64,000 nt of DNA from AWTP1-13 sp050248715 (lineage in GTDB: Bacteria > Pseudomonadota > Alphaproteobacteria > Rhizobiales > Hyphomicrobiaceae). This document shows positions 53,891 through 63,072 of the stretch, piece by piece. The DNA lies in the NCBI GenBank assembly GCA_050248715.1, contig JBFWRV010000003.1, positions 1-64,000 of the forward strand. Reading direction: 5' to 3'. The translations under genes and the position numbers were made by a program. The notes under the pieces were generated by a model, which searched no databases, had not been told where the DNA came from, and was given only the letters and a program-made list of their open reading frames with translations. How positions within the stretch are numbered: the first letter of the stretch is position 1; every line of letters begins with the position of its first letter.

Positions 53891-55213
53891 ATGGCGACAC
53901 GCATGAGCCCCGTCAGGGGACCCCGGCTTGCGACCTGGCTGCTGCCGCGCCTGCCGTTCTTCTACGGCTGGGTGATCCTGGCCTGTGCCTGCACGGCCGG
54001 CTTCTCGCGCCAGGGCCCCGCGGTTGCCACCCTCTCCGTGTTCGTCGAGCCGATGACACGTGAGTTCGGCTGGACGCGCACGGCCTTGTCGGGCGCGGTG
54101 TCGCTCGGCGGGGTCATGGCGGCAATCGCCTCGCCACTGCTCGGTCCGGTTCTCGATCGCCACGGCGCCCGGCTCGTGCTGTCTGCGGCCGTTCTGGTGA
54201 CGGGCGTCTGCACGATGGCGCTCTCGCTGACGCAGACGCTGCTGGCGTTCTATGTCTTCTTCTGCATTGCGCGCATGAATTTTGCCGGGCCGTTCGACCT
54301 CGGCATCTATGGTGCCGTCAACAGCTGGTTCCTCTCGCGTCGTGCGCTCGCGACCTCGATCGCCAACCTCGCGCAGATGGCAGGGCTGGTCGCCATGCCG
54401 CTCCTGGCCCACCTTGCCATGATGCAGCAGGACTGGCGCGCGGGCTGGCTGATGGTAGGCGGCATCGTTCTCGTCGTCGGTTTCGTGCCGACGTGGCTGC
54501 TGATGGTGCGCCGGCCCGAGGACGTGGGCCTTCTGCCGGACGGGCGCCAGGTCGCGCCGCACGGTTCCGGGTCCGTAGGCGCGACGAGCGCGCCCGCGCC
54601 CATTCCGGAGCCCGTGTTCACACGCGGCGAGGCGCTCCGCACGCCGGCTTTCTGGCTGCTCGCCCTCTACACGCTCGCCGTCTATCCCGTGCAGGCCGGC
54701 ATGAGCCTGCACCAGGCGCCCCACCTCATCGAGCGCGGGCTCAGCCCGACAATCGCCGCGACCATTGTCAGCACGTTCTCGCTGCTGTCGGCGCTGTCGA
54801 GCCTCGCGTTCGGGCTCATCACACGGCGGCTCGACGTGCGGATCGCTCTCGTGCTGTCGGCCCTGTTCCTGGGCGTCAGCGCGCTCCTGATGATGGGGGT
54901 CGCCGCACCCTGGCAGGGCTACGCGGCCGCCTGCTGCTTCGGCATCGGCATCGGCGGGGTGCTGACGGTTCTGCCGATCGCCTGGGCCGACTACTTCGGC
55001 CGGCGCAGTTTCGGCGCCATCCGCGGCGCCGCGCTCACCGTGCAGGTGACGGCGCAAGCCTCGGGGCCGCTGCTCTCGGGTGTGCTGCGCGATGCCACCG
55101 GCGACTACGTTGCCTCGCTTCTGTGCTTCGCCGCCATTTCGTTTGCCGGCGCGCTCATCGGTCTGCTGGCGCGTTCACCCAGTCCCCCGGCCGGGCAGAA
55201 TGCCGAGGGGTAA
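53891..55213 (+). CDS. MFS transporter, OFA-like
   Basis: Twelve-TM major facilitator of 440 residues. It opens FFYGWVILACACTAGFSRQG, the FYGW pattern of the oxalate/formate antiporter (OFA) and monocarboxylate group, with FGWTRTALSGAVSLGGVMAA, LLGPVLDRHGARLVL and MTLPIAWADYFGRRSFGAIRG-like segments (LTVLPIAWADYFGRRSFG). An alternative start is ATG 53903. Its 3' end shares a 17-base direct repeat with a stray MFS-tail fragment at 56040, on the far side of an HNH gene. Confidence 0.92.
   Translation: MATRMSPVRGPRLATWLLPRLPFFYGWVILACACTAGFSRQGPAVATLSVFVEPMTREFGWTRTALSGAVSLGGVMAAIASPLLGPVLDRHGARLVLSAAVLVTGVCTMALSLTQTLLAFYVFFCIARMNFAGPFDLGIYGAVNSWFLSRRALATSIANLAQMAGLVAMPLLAHLAMMQQDWRAGWLMVGGIVLVVGFVPTWLLMVRRPEDVGLLPDGRQVAPHGSGSVGATSAPAPIPEPVFTRGEALRTPAFWLLALYTLAVYPVQAGMSLHQAPHLIERGLSPTIAATIVSTFSLLSALSSLAFGLITRRLDVRIALVLSALFLGVSALLMMGVAAPWQGYAAACCFGIGIGGVLTVLPIAWADYFGRRSFGAIRGAALTVQVTAQASGPLLSGVLRDATGDYVASLLCFAAISFAGALIGLLARSPSPPAGQNAEG
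55145..55161 (+). repeat. 17-base direct repeat, left copy
   Basis: gccggcgcgctcatcgg, within the codons for AGALIG near the end of the OFA-like MFS gene. The same 17 bases recur at 56061-56077 and bracket the HNH endonuclease gene. Confidence 0.7.
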
Positions 55214-55276
55214 CCCGGTTCCAGGAACTTGTTCCCCTTCGGGCCGTGGCAAGTCTGCATCGCTGCAGATAGCCAC

Positions 55277-55975
55277 TTAGGATGTCCGGCTGAGAACTCT
55301 CTCTGCGCTGGCGACAGGATCGATGGGATCAAGCCACCACTCGTTGCCCGATCGACTGTAGACGTAAGTCACAGGTAGGAGGGCGTGAGCGCGATCGTAA
55401 CAATCAAACACCGTGATGTTGACGCCGACTCGAATATCACGCTCACCTTGGCAGGCAGCGTTCGAGATAGGGAAATGGCCGTTGGCTCCTTCCTTCGGAT
55501 TTAGATTCCACCGTAAACCTCCCCTGTACAATGGGTCGATCTCACGAATGTTCGCGAGCCTGCCATCCACGTAGTTGTCCAGAGTTACCAACGCTTGGAC
55601 CGGAGGGGCGTCGCCCAGATGAACAATCGAGAACCCAACGTCAGGCAAAGCGCGGCGGGCACCATTTGGAAGGAGCTGTTGGACCTTATAGTTGAGAGCG
55701 GGCACCAATTGTCTTGTAAACTGCTTGTAGACCTGCTCTCGCCGCTTTTTAAGTTCGTCAGACTTGAACTTCGTGCCGATGGATTGCTTGACGTCATAGT
55801 GGCTGACCTTCCCATGACAATCGAAGCAGAGGGGAATGGCATTGTCCTCGTCGTCACCGCCTACTGGGTCGATGTGATGCGCCTCGATGAAGGCATCGCA
55901 TGCCTTCTTGCAGAGACAGCAGTGTCGATCACACCAGAGCAGAAGCTTGTCCCGCAGGCTCGGAGCAAATGGCAT
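55277..55975 (-). CDS. HNH endonuclease-domain protein
   Basis: A 232-residue protein starting MPFAPSLRDKLLLWCDRHCC. An HNH nuclease domain at about 10-70 has zinc-type CDRHCCLCKKACD, the catalytic EAHHIDPVGGDDEDN and PLCFDCHGKVS. The C-terminal about 150 residues are unrecognised and include QLVPALNYKVQQLLPNG. The gene is visibly more A/T-rich than its neighbours and lies between the two copies of a 17-base direct repeat, so it is probably acquired. A longer reading frame with starts at 56074 is possible but lacks a site. Confidence 0.85.
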   Translation of the reverse strand: MPFAPSLRDKLLLWCDRHCCLCKKACDAFIEAHHIDPVGGDDEDNAIPLCFDCHGKVSHYDVKQSIGTKFKSDELKKRREQVYKQFTRQLVPALNYKVQQLLPNGARRALPDVGFSIVHLGDAPPVQALVTLDNYVDGRLANIREIDPLYRGGLRWNLNPKEGANGHFPISNAACQGERDIRVGVNITVFDCYDRAHALLPVTYVYSRSGNEWWLDPIDPVASAERVLSRTS

Positions 55976-56039
55976 GGCCGTTCTTTTCGCAAAGCCAATA
56001 TGTCTCATTCGCAATCGGATGCATGTGTGAGCTTTACTG

Positions 56040-56099
56040 ATGCGTTTCGCCATCCTCCGCGCCGGCGCGCTCATCGGCCTCCTCGCGCGCGCCGGCTAG
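56040..56099 (+). pseudogene. MFS gene tail fragment
   Basis: Nineteen codons and a stop reading MRFAILRAGALIGLLARAG. They match the end of the OFA-like MFS protein (CFAAISFAGALIGLLARSP) and contain the right copy of the 17-base repeat (56061-56077). It looks like the original or a duplicated 3' end of an MFS gene left beyond the HNH insertion. Confidence 0.6.
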
Positions 56100-56124
56100 C
56101 GCAAGGCGTTACCGTGCAGCGGCC

Positions 56125-56439
56125 TCACGTTCCGAACGCGCCCTTGGAGGACGTGATGTGCAGCACCTGCACGCGCTCAGTTAACTCGACCAGGTACTCG
56201 TTGTCGCGCGGCAGGTGATGGACGCGGCGAGGGTCGGGGCCGGCGAAGCGCGACATCGCCTCCACGCTTTCCCAGTAGGAGATGGTGACGAACTCGCTCT
56301 CGTGCTGGCGATCCTCGCGCAACTGCTGCACGCCCAGCGCCTTCTCCTCCAGCGGCTTGATGCCGACCTCGTAGAGGTAGGCCGCATATGCCCGCGGCGG
56401 CTCATAGTCCAATTTGTGATGCTGCTCGGCAATCGCCAT
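56125..56439 (-). CDS. Antibiotic biosynthesis monooxygenase (ABM)-like protein
   Basis: A 104-residue ferredoxin-like-fold protein. YLYEVGIKPLEEKALGVQQL, ESEFVTISYWESVEAMSRFA and GPDPRRVHHLPRDNEYLVEL follow the ABM/heme-degrading monooxygenase pattern (sheet-helix-sheet with W-x-S-x-E/D-A-x-x-x-F). Function unknown. It begins MAIAEQHHKLDYEPPRAYAA and ends LHITSSKGAFGT, and it is on the opposite strand to the MFS tail fragment. Confidence 0.75.
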   Translation of the reverse strand: MAIAEQHHKLDYEPPRAYAAYLYEVGIKPLEEKALGVQQLREDRQHESEFVTISYWESVEAMSRFAGPDPRRVHHLPRDNEYLVELTERVQVLHITSSKGAFGT

Positions 56440-56528
56440 GCCCGCGGGTGACGGCTGGTGGCACAGCGCTGTCAGCAGCGTTCAACTCAATGCATCGAGC
56501 CTGCGTCAAAAGCTACTGGCGGCTGGCG

Positions 56529-56783
56529 TCATGGCTCTCCATCGATGACGATCAAGGCTCTGGGAATGATCTTTCCATTGCGACCGGGAAAGTCCGACCC
56601 GACATAGGCCTTCATGTCCTCGATGAGCGAGATCACGCGCCTTCGGCTGCCGGCGTAGCTGATCTCCTCATTTGCGTCGGGCAGGGACGTGCAGGGATTG
56701 ATGCAGCCCACGCTCGATAGGTATCTGTGCCCCGGGTGCAGGAGAATTTCGTATCGATCGCCTGTATCCTTGAGCTCGAGCTT
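56529..56783 (-). pseudogene. 3' remnant of a DUF5675-like gene
   Basis: Eighty-four codons with strong coding character but no start codon: GDRYEILLHPGHRYLSSVGC, INPCTSLPDANEEISYAGSR, RRVISLIEDMKAYVGSDFPG. The LHPGH and SSVGCINP segments resemble DUF5675-type proteins (YkuD/lysozyme-like context in other bacteria). The coding signal stops abruptly at the boundary of the palindromic repeat at 56783, so the 5' part is lost. Confidence 0.6.
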
Positions 56784-56896
56784 GTCATTCCGGCCGCAGC
56801 GAAGCGGAGCGCGGGGACCCAAGAGCCACACAGCGCCAGGCGACACCCTTGAGCCCTGGGTCCCGGATGGCCGCTGCGCGGCCCCCGGGATGACAG
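56783..56896. repeat. REP-like dispersed palindromic element (copy C)
   Basis: Two opposed units: ttgtcattccggccgcagcg ... ggggaccca and gagccctgggtcccggatgg ... cccgggatgacag. It has the same building plan as copies A and B (cctgggt-ccgga ... ccgg-atgaca) but is diverged. It abuts the DUF5675-like remnant and precedes the thiC stop. Confidence 0.7.
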
Positions 56897-56923
56897 TTTT
56901 GGTTGAGCGATGCGCGGGACGGC

Positions 56924-58834
<1,911 letters not shown>

Positions 58835-58853
58835 GGTCGATACCCTTCCGCTG

Positions 58854-59219
58854 TCAGTGCTGATTGAGGCCGAGCTGCTTCTGCACCGTCTTGGTGAGCG
58901 ACAGCGAGGCGAGGCGATGGCTCTCGCGCAGGTAGTCCTTGAGAGCGCGATCGTTCATGGATTGGCGACCCGTCCGCTGAATCCACTTCATGCCGCGCGA
59001 CGCGAGGTAGGGCGCCGGACGCAAACCCGGCTGTGCCTTGAGGATGTCGTAGCTCGCCGGCGATACCTTGAACGTGACGTAGGGCAGACGGCCTTCGTGC
59101 CAGCCGGCGATGGCGAACACCTTAGTTGCCACCTTCCAGACGTGCGCGTCGCCCCACTGCACCACATGGCTTGTATGCGGTAGCGCGCGGCAAAAGGAGT
59201 TGTAGGCGTTGATGTTCAT
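58854..59219 (-). CDS. MmcQ/YjbR family protein (DUF419) in the thiC operon
   Basis: A 121-residue protein with a CyaY-like fold, double-wing family. MNINAYNSFCRALPHTSHVV, the QWGDAHVWKVATKVFAIAGW segment, YVTFKVSPASYD and PAPYLASRGMKWIQ are the family motifs. A DNA-binding role has been suggested for relatives but is not established. It is the first gene after the TPP riboswitch, and its start lies only 4-5 bases from the riboswitch 3' end, so it is under thiamine control. Confidence 0.9.
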   Translation of the reverse strand: MNINAYNSFCRALPHTSHVVQWGDAHVWKVATKVFAIAGWHEGRLPYVTFKVSPASYDILKAQPGLRPAPYLASRGMKWIQRTGRQSMNDRALKDYLRESHRLASLSLTKTVQKQLGLNQH

Positions 59220-59223
59220 GTCC

Positions 59224-59310
59224 GTCCCTTCGCCGGCATGACCCGGATCAGGTTCAAAGGGTGGCAGCGCGGGTTCAGCGCCATCTCAGCCGGCTCCTGC
59301 CGGCCCCCCT
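59224..59310 (-). promoter_or_regulatory. TPP riboswitch (THI element)
   Basis: Read on the minus strand: agggggg ... GCCGGCTGAGATGGCGCTGA, then ACCCGCGCTGCCACCCTTTG, AACCTGATCCGGGTCATGCC and GGCGAAGGGACGG. The CUGAGA and ACCUGAUC(CGG)GUCAUGCC(GGCGAAGGGA) cores that bind the pyrimidine and pyrophosphate ends of TPP are intact. The 3' end GAAGGGACGG is also the Shine-Dalgarno region of the DUF419 gene, so control is probably by hiding the ribosome-binding site. Confidence 0.95.
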
Positions 59311-59464
59311 GGAACATCACCAGTTTGCGACGATTGGCGAGCCTGCGCAAGGACTGCCTGGGCAGGCCTGTCATGAAGCGACAATGTCCCGGATCGCGCG
59401 CTATGCTGTGGATGCGTCCAAGGCAGGCCGCAAGTGCCTGCGACCACCAGGAGGAGACCTCGAC

Positions 59465-59881
59465 ATGGCAGCCCAAGCCGCCCCCCGCATCGCTCGCATC
59501 ACCAGCGCGGATGTGCCCGAGCCGCAGCCGCAGACGTGGTCGAACTGCCTGGTCGTCAACGGCGTGGCCTACGTTGCCGGACTGATCGCGCGCGACAAGA
59601 GCGGGAAGATACTCGATGGCGACGAATACGTGCAGGCGCAGATGATCTTCGCGAAGATCAAGAGCCTGATCGAGGCGGCCGGCGGAAGCATGGCGGACGT
59701 GGTGAAGGTCGTAATCTACGTCACCGACATCAAGCAGCGCGAGAAGGTATGGAAGGCGCGGCGCGAGGTGTTCACAGGCAACTTTCCGGTTAGCACGCTG
59801 GTGCAGGTGGCAGCGCTGGCCGATCCTGCGGTCAAAGTCGAAGTCGAGGCGATCGCCCACATCGGAGCCGGGCCGCGTTGA
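59465..59881 (+). CDS. ridA: RidA family protein
   Basis: A 138-residue trimeric RidA/YjgF/L-PSP protein. RidA deaminates reactive enamine/imine intermediates. NCLVVNGVAYVAGLIARDKSG, AQMIFAKIKSLIEAAGGSM and the end DVVKVVIYVTDIKQREKVWK are typical. The active-site Arg and the EVEA segment at the end (KVEVEAIAHI) fit the family. The start follows ccaggaggaga. It is divergent from the TPP riboswitch. Confidence 0.9.
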   Translation: MAAQAAPRIARITSADVPEPQPQTWSNCLVVNGVAYVAGLIARDKSGKILDGDEYVQAQMIFAKIKSLIEAAGGSMADVVKVVIYVTDIKQREKVWKARREVFTGNFPVSTLVQVAALADPAVKVEVEAIAHIGAGPR

Positions 59882-60009
59882 TCGCTCTGTTAGTCAAGCG
59901 GCAGGCCGCCGATCCTCCGCATTTGGTCTGAGCCGAAGGTTTCGCATAGGCTTGTCGCGCAGGGCTTCTGTTCTCCGCTCCAATCGCCAACCTCAAAGCA
60001 GGACGCTCA

Positions 60010-60858
60010 ATGCCCAAGACAGCGCGCGGTCTCAACTACGTGGTGACGGACTTGCGTCCGGCGTGGCGGCGAGGGAAGGACAGCGGGCGGCCCGTGGTGT
60101 TCCATCACGGCGTCGGCGCCAGCCTCGAGATCTTCGATGAATGGGTGCCGATCATTGCCGCGCATCATCCCATCGTGCGCTTCGACATGCGCGGCTTCGG
60201 CCAGTCGACGGTGCCGTCCAAAGCGCACGACTGGACCATGCGCGAGCTTGTCGAAGACATGCTCGAGGTCGCGCAAGCCGCGTTCGGCGGCGAGCCGGTG
60301 CATGCCATGGGCGAGTCGATCGGCGGCACCATCGCGTTGGCCGCGACGATGCGGAACCCAGCACGGTTCGCTTCCGTCGCCATGAGCAACGCGGCGATCA
60401 TGGGCAGCCGTATCGGCTATGCGCCGGGCTGGCGGGAGGAGATCGCCCGCGTCGGCATCGAAGGCTGGAGCGAGCGGTTGATGGAGATGCGTTTCGTGCC
60501 CGGTGCGGTGCCGCCGCAGGCGCGGGCCTGGTTCTCGGCGCAACAGGCGAAGTCGCCCGCACATGTGGTCGTGGGCTTGGGGGAGATGCTGATCGGCACC
60601 GACCTGACGAGCGAGCTGCGCGAGCTCAAGGCGCCGGTTCTCCTCATGATGCCGGACCGGAGCCCGTTCGTGACGCTGGCGCAGGCGAGCGCGCTGACGG
60701 AGATCGTTCCGCACGCGGAGGTCAGCGTGTTCCCCGGCGCACGGCACGGGCTGCCCTTCTCGCACGCCAGGGAGGCGGCGGGCACGCTGCTCGATTTTCT
60801 CGCGCGCGTGGAGGGCGGGCGCCTGCCGCCGTCGCGCGCCGCCGGGATCGGCGGGTGA
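60010..60858 (+). CDS. Alpha/beta hydrolase
   Basis: Esterase/hydrolase of 282 residues. The oxyanion region is FHHGVGASLEIFDEW, the nucleophile elbow GESIGG (in HAMGESIGGTIAL), the acid in LMMPDRSPF and the His in PGARHGLPFSH. It resembles the 3-oxoadipate enol-lactonase/carboxylesterase group; the substrate is unknown. It lies 128 bases after ridA on the same strand. Confidence 0.88.
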   Translation: MPKTARGLNYVVTDLRPAWRRGKDSGRPVVFHHGVGASLEIFDEWVPIIAAHHPIVRFDMRGFGQSTVPSKAHDWTMRELVEDMLEVAQAAFGGEPVHAMGESIGGTIALAATMRNPARFASVAMSNAAIMGSRIGYAPGWREEIARVGIEGWSERLMEMRFVPGAVPPQARAWFSAQQAKSPAHVVVGLGEMLIGTDLTSELRELKAPVLLMMPDRSPFVTLAQASALTEIVPHAEVSVFPGARHGLPFSHAREAAGTLLDFLARVEGGRLPPSRAAGIGG

Positions 60859-61053
60859 GGAAGCACTGCGGGCGCCTGCGATGCTGCACTGCAGTAGGCG
60901 CCGGCCGCCCCGGCTCCCCGTCGCGCCGCTCCCTGGTCCCAGCGCCTGCAGGCCAACCCGCTGCAGGTCTCGGGGCCTATATTGATTGCGATCAACTACG
61001 ACCCTACGTCAGATGGTGGAGACTGTCTCATCGCCAGAAGAAAGGGATCGCTC

Positions 61054-61440
61054 ATGAACACGCTGCCCGAGATTACCTTCCACGGCATCGAGAAGAGCGA
61101 GGCGATCGAGAGGCGGGTGCTCGAGAAGGTGGCGAAGCTCGAGAGGCATTTCGGCCGCATGACGCGCTGCCGCGTGGTGATCGAGGCGCCGAACCGCAGT
61201 CCGGAGAAGCTCAAGATTTTCCAGATCAAGATCGAGATCAGCCTGCCGCGGCGGCAGCCAATCGTCATCACCCATGAACGCACCGGCAGCCACGCGCATG
61301 ACGAGCTTCCCCTCGTGATCCGGGAGGCGTTCGACGCTGCTCTGCGCAAGGTCGACGACATGGCCTACAAGACAGGGGCGCGCACAAAGCTCGAGCGCGG
61401 ACGCCGGCGTCCGCGGACCGGCGCATCGGCGGAGGCTTGA
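61054..61440 (+). CDS. HPF/RaiA-family ribosome-associated protein (short form)
   Basis: A 128-residue protein with the sigma-54 modulation / hibernation-factor fold: ITFHGIEKSEAIERRVLEKV, AKLERHFGRMTRCRVVIEAP and an LPLVIREAFDAALRKVDDMA helix ending in a basic tail (GRRRPRTG). The short form lacks the C-terminal dimerisation domain of long HPF. The usual role is ribosome binding at low activity. The ATG follows aagggatcg. Confidence 0.8.
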   Translation: MNTLPEITFHGIEKSEAIERRVLEKVAKLERHFGRMTRCRVVIEAPNRSPEKLKIFQIKIEISLPRRQPIVITHERTGSHAHDELPLVIREAFDAALRKVDDMAYKTGARTKLERGRRRPRTGASAEA

Positions 61441-61442
61441 GC

Positions 61443-61490
61443 AGCCCTGGATACCGGATGTTTTCGCTGACGCGAAGCTCCGGCATGGCG
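61443..61490. repeat. REP-like dispersed palindromic element (copy D)
   Basis: agccctggataccggatgtt ... ctccggcatggcg: a diverged half-unit of the same family, in the gap between the convergent HPF-family and DUF459-like genes. Confidence 0.55.
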
Positions 61491-61517
61491 CCGAGCGGGA
61501 AGGAAGCGGGGTCTGAC

Positions 61518-62867
61518 TTAGCTGCGCGGAGGTGCGCGCGGCGCGCGGCGCGTGGGAGCCGGCGGGTCGGGAGGGATCTCGGGTTCGACCCGCGGCCAGG
61601 AGAAATCGTCGGCCCGGCCAGGCTTGGGAACGGGGCGTTCGCCCTTGATCAGCACCTGGTAGTAGGGGCTCAGGCTCGGTGCCATGCGCCGGGCAGGCCC
61701 GGTCGGTGACGTCACTGCGGGGGTGATGGAGCTCAGCACCACGAGGCCATCGCCGATATCGTCGGCAACGACGTCGCCCATCTGCGATGGCCGCTCGCCC
61801 GTGTCCTTGCGCGTCATCAGCGCCACCACGGCGGACGGAATGGCCGGGCGCGGCAGGTCGACCGTGACCTGCTCTACGCGGCCGTTGGGGCTGATGCTGC
61901 GCAGCAGGATGCGGCCGTGATCCGCCTTTTGATCGTTGGAGGTGTCGGCGGGCGCGGCCTCTCTTACGTTGAGCGCGGCCCGCGTCGGTCCGCCCTTGGC
62001 GTCTCTGGCGGGCGAGACTGTCCCGACCCAGCCGCTTTCGTCGATCCGCGGGCGGGGGCGCAATGCGGCGACGCGCTTTTGCTCCTCCTCGCTGCCGGCG
62101 AGTGGTATCGCCCGCTCCCTCTTGGCCTGGTTGAGGTCGCGCTTGATCTCCTGCTCGACGTAGTGGGCGAGCTTGCGGTTGCCGTGCCAGGTGAAGAGCG
62201 CACCATCATGCTCGCGCAGCAGCCGCTGCTTGCCGGTCACGTCGGGTCCCCAGGGCGCGAAGTTGCCCGCGTCGTCGGCGAAGTGCGCCTGGATGTCGAT
62301 GAACTTGACGCCGTTGAGATAGGCCTTGTCACGGACGATGTCGTTCATCACCTGCGCGGCCTCGTTGACGTCCCAGCGCCGCATGATCGGCAGGCCGACC
62401 CAGTAGAGCGCCATCTCCTTGCGCTTGAGAGTCTTGATGAGGCGGTCGACGCGCCTGCCGTACTCCTCGCGCCACTCGCCAGAGCCCAGCATGACGCGAT
62501 CGCGGGGCGAGACGCGCATGTGAATGCGGTCCCAGAGTCCCAGCATGATGACGCCGATGTGGAACGTCTCCTTGTTGGCCTCCTCGGCCTTCAGCTCTTC
62601 CTCGATATCGGGCCGCGCCAGGCCGTTGAGTACGCGATGCCGGCGCGAGAGCTGCAGGCGGGAGTCGCCGGCGAATGCTTCATTGAGGCCGGCGAGCAGC
62701 CCTTCGGCAAAGGGGTCGCCGTAGGCCTGCAGCTTGTAGATGTCGCCTTCGGGGAAGGGCGTGATGTAGCTGGTGCCGGATGGCCCCTCCTGGGCGCGCG
62801 CGACCGGTGCCAGCGTGAGCGCCAGCACGGCCAGCATCGCCAAAACTGCAGCTTGGACGCTGCGCAT
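61518..62867 (-). CDS. DUF459/SGNH-hydrolase-like exported protein
   Basis: A 449-residue exported protein with a signal peptide (MRSVQAAVLAMLAVLALTLA ... ARA). Residues about 45-250 resemble the DUF459 group of the SGNH hydrolase family: YGDPFAEGLLAGLNEAF, IGVIMLGLWDRIHM and ALYWVGLPIMRRWDVNEAAQ. The classical GDS serine at the start is not evident (YGDPFAEG). The remainder is Pro/Arg-rich and low complexity. Members relate to lipid or polysaccharide O-acetyl metabolism; function here is not clear. It lies upstream of the lytic transglycosylase gene's stop on the same strand. Confidence 0.8.
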   Translation of the reverse strand: MRSVQAAVLAMLAVLALTLAPVARAQEGPSGTSYITPFPEGDIYKLQAYGDPFAEGLLAGLNEAFAGDSRLQLSRRHRVLNGLARPDIEEELKAEEANKETFHIGVIMLGLWDRIHMRVSPRDRVMLGSGEWREEYGRRVDRLIKTLKRKEMALYWVGLPIMRRWDVNEAAQVMNDIVRDKAYLNGVKFIDIQAHFADDAGNFAPWGPDVTGKQRLLREHDGALFTWHGNRKLAHYVEQEIKRDLNQAKRERAIPLAGSEEEQKRVAALRPRPRIDESGWVGTVSPARDAKGGPTRAALNVREAAPADTSNDQKADHGRILLRSISPNGRVEQVTVDLPRPAIPSAVVALMTRKDTGERPSQMGDVVADDIGDGLVVLSSITPAVTSPTGPARRMAPSLSPYYQVLIKGERPVPKPGRADDFSWPRVEPEIPPDPPAPTRRAPRAPPRS

Positions 62868-63072
62868 CTTCCAATCCGCCCGTCTTAAACGCTCGCGAGC
62901 GCTCCGCTTCCCGGCGCAGGCCGCCATTCCGGGCACGCGTGGTCACACGCCGAGTCGGGGCAGCATGGGGCAGTTTGAATGCCAGGGCAAGGCGACCGCG
63001 CAGTGGCGGGGGACCAGCGGCGCCTCCAGGATACACCGCTGCCGCCCGCGGCATTTGAATTGAGCACTTGGC

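Noticed and set aside
53264..55057. 597-codon antisense frame over the MFS genes
   Set aside because: Composition dominated by Arg, Glu, Gln and His from reverse-reading hydrophobic codons; both MFS genes are clear on the plus strand.
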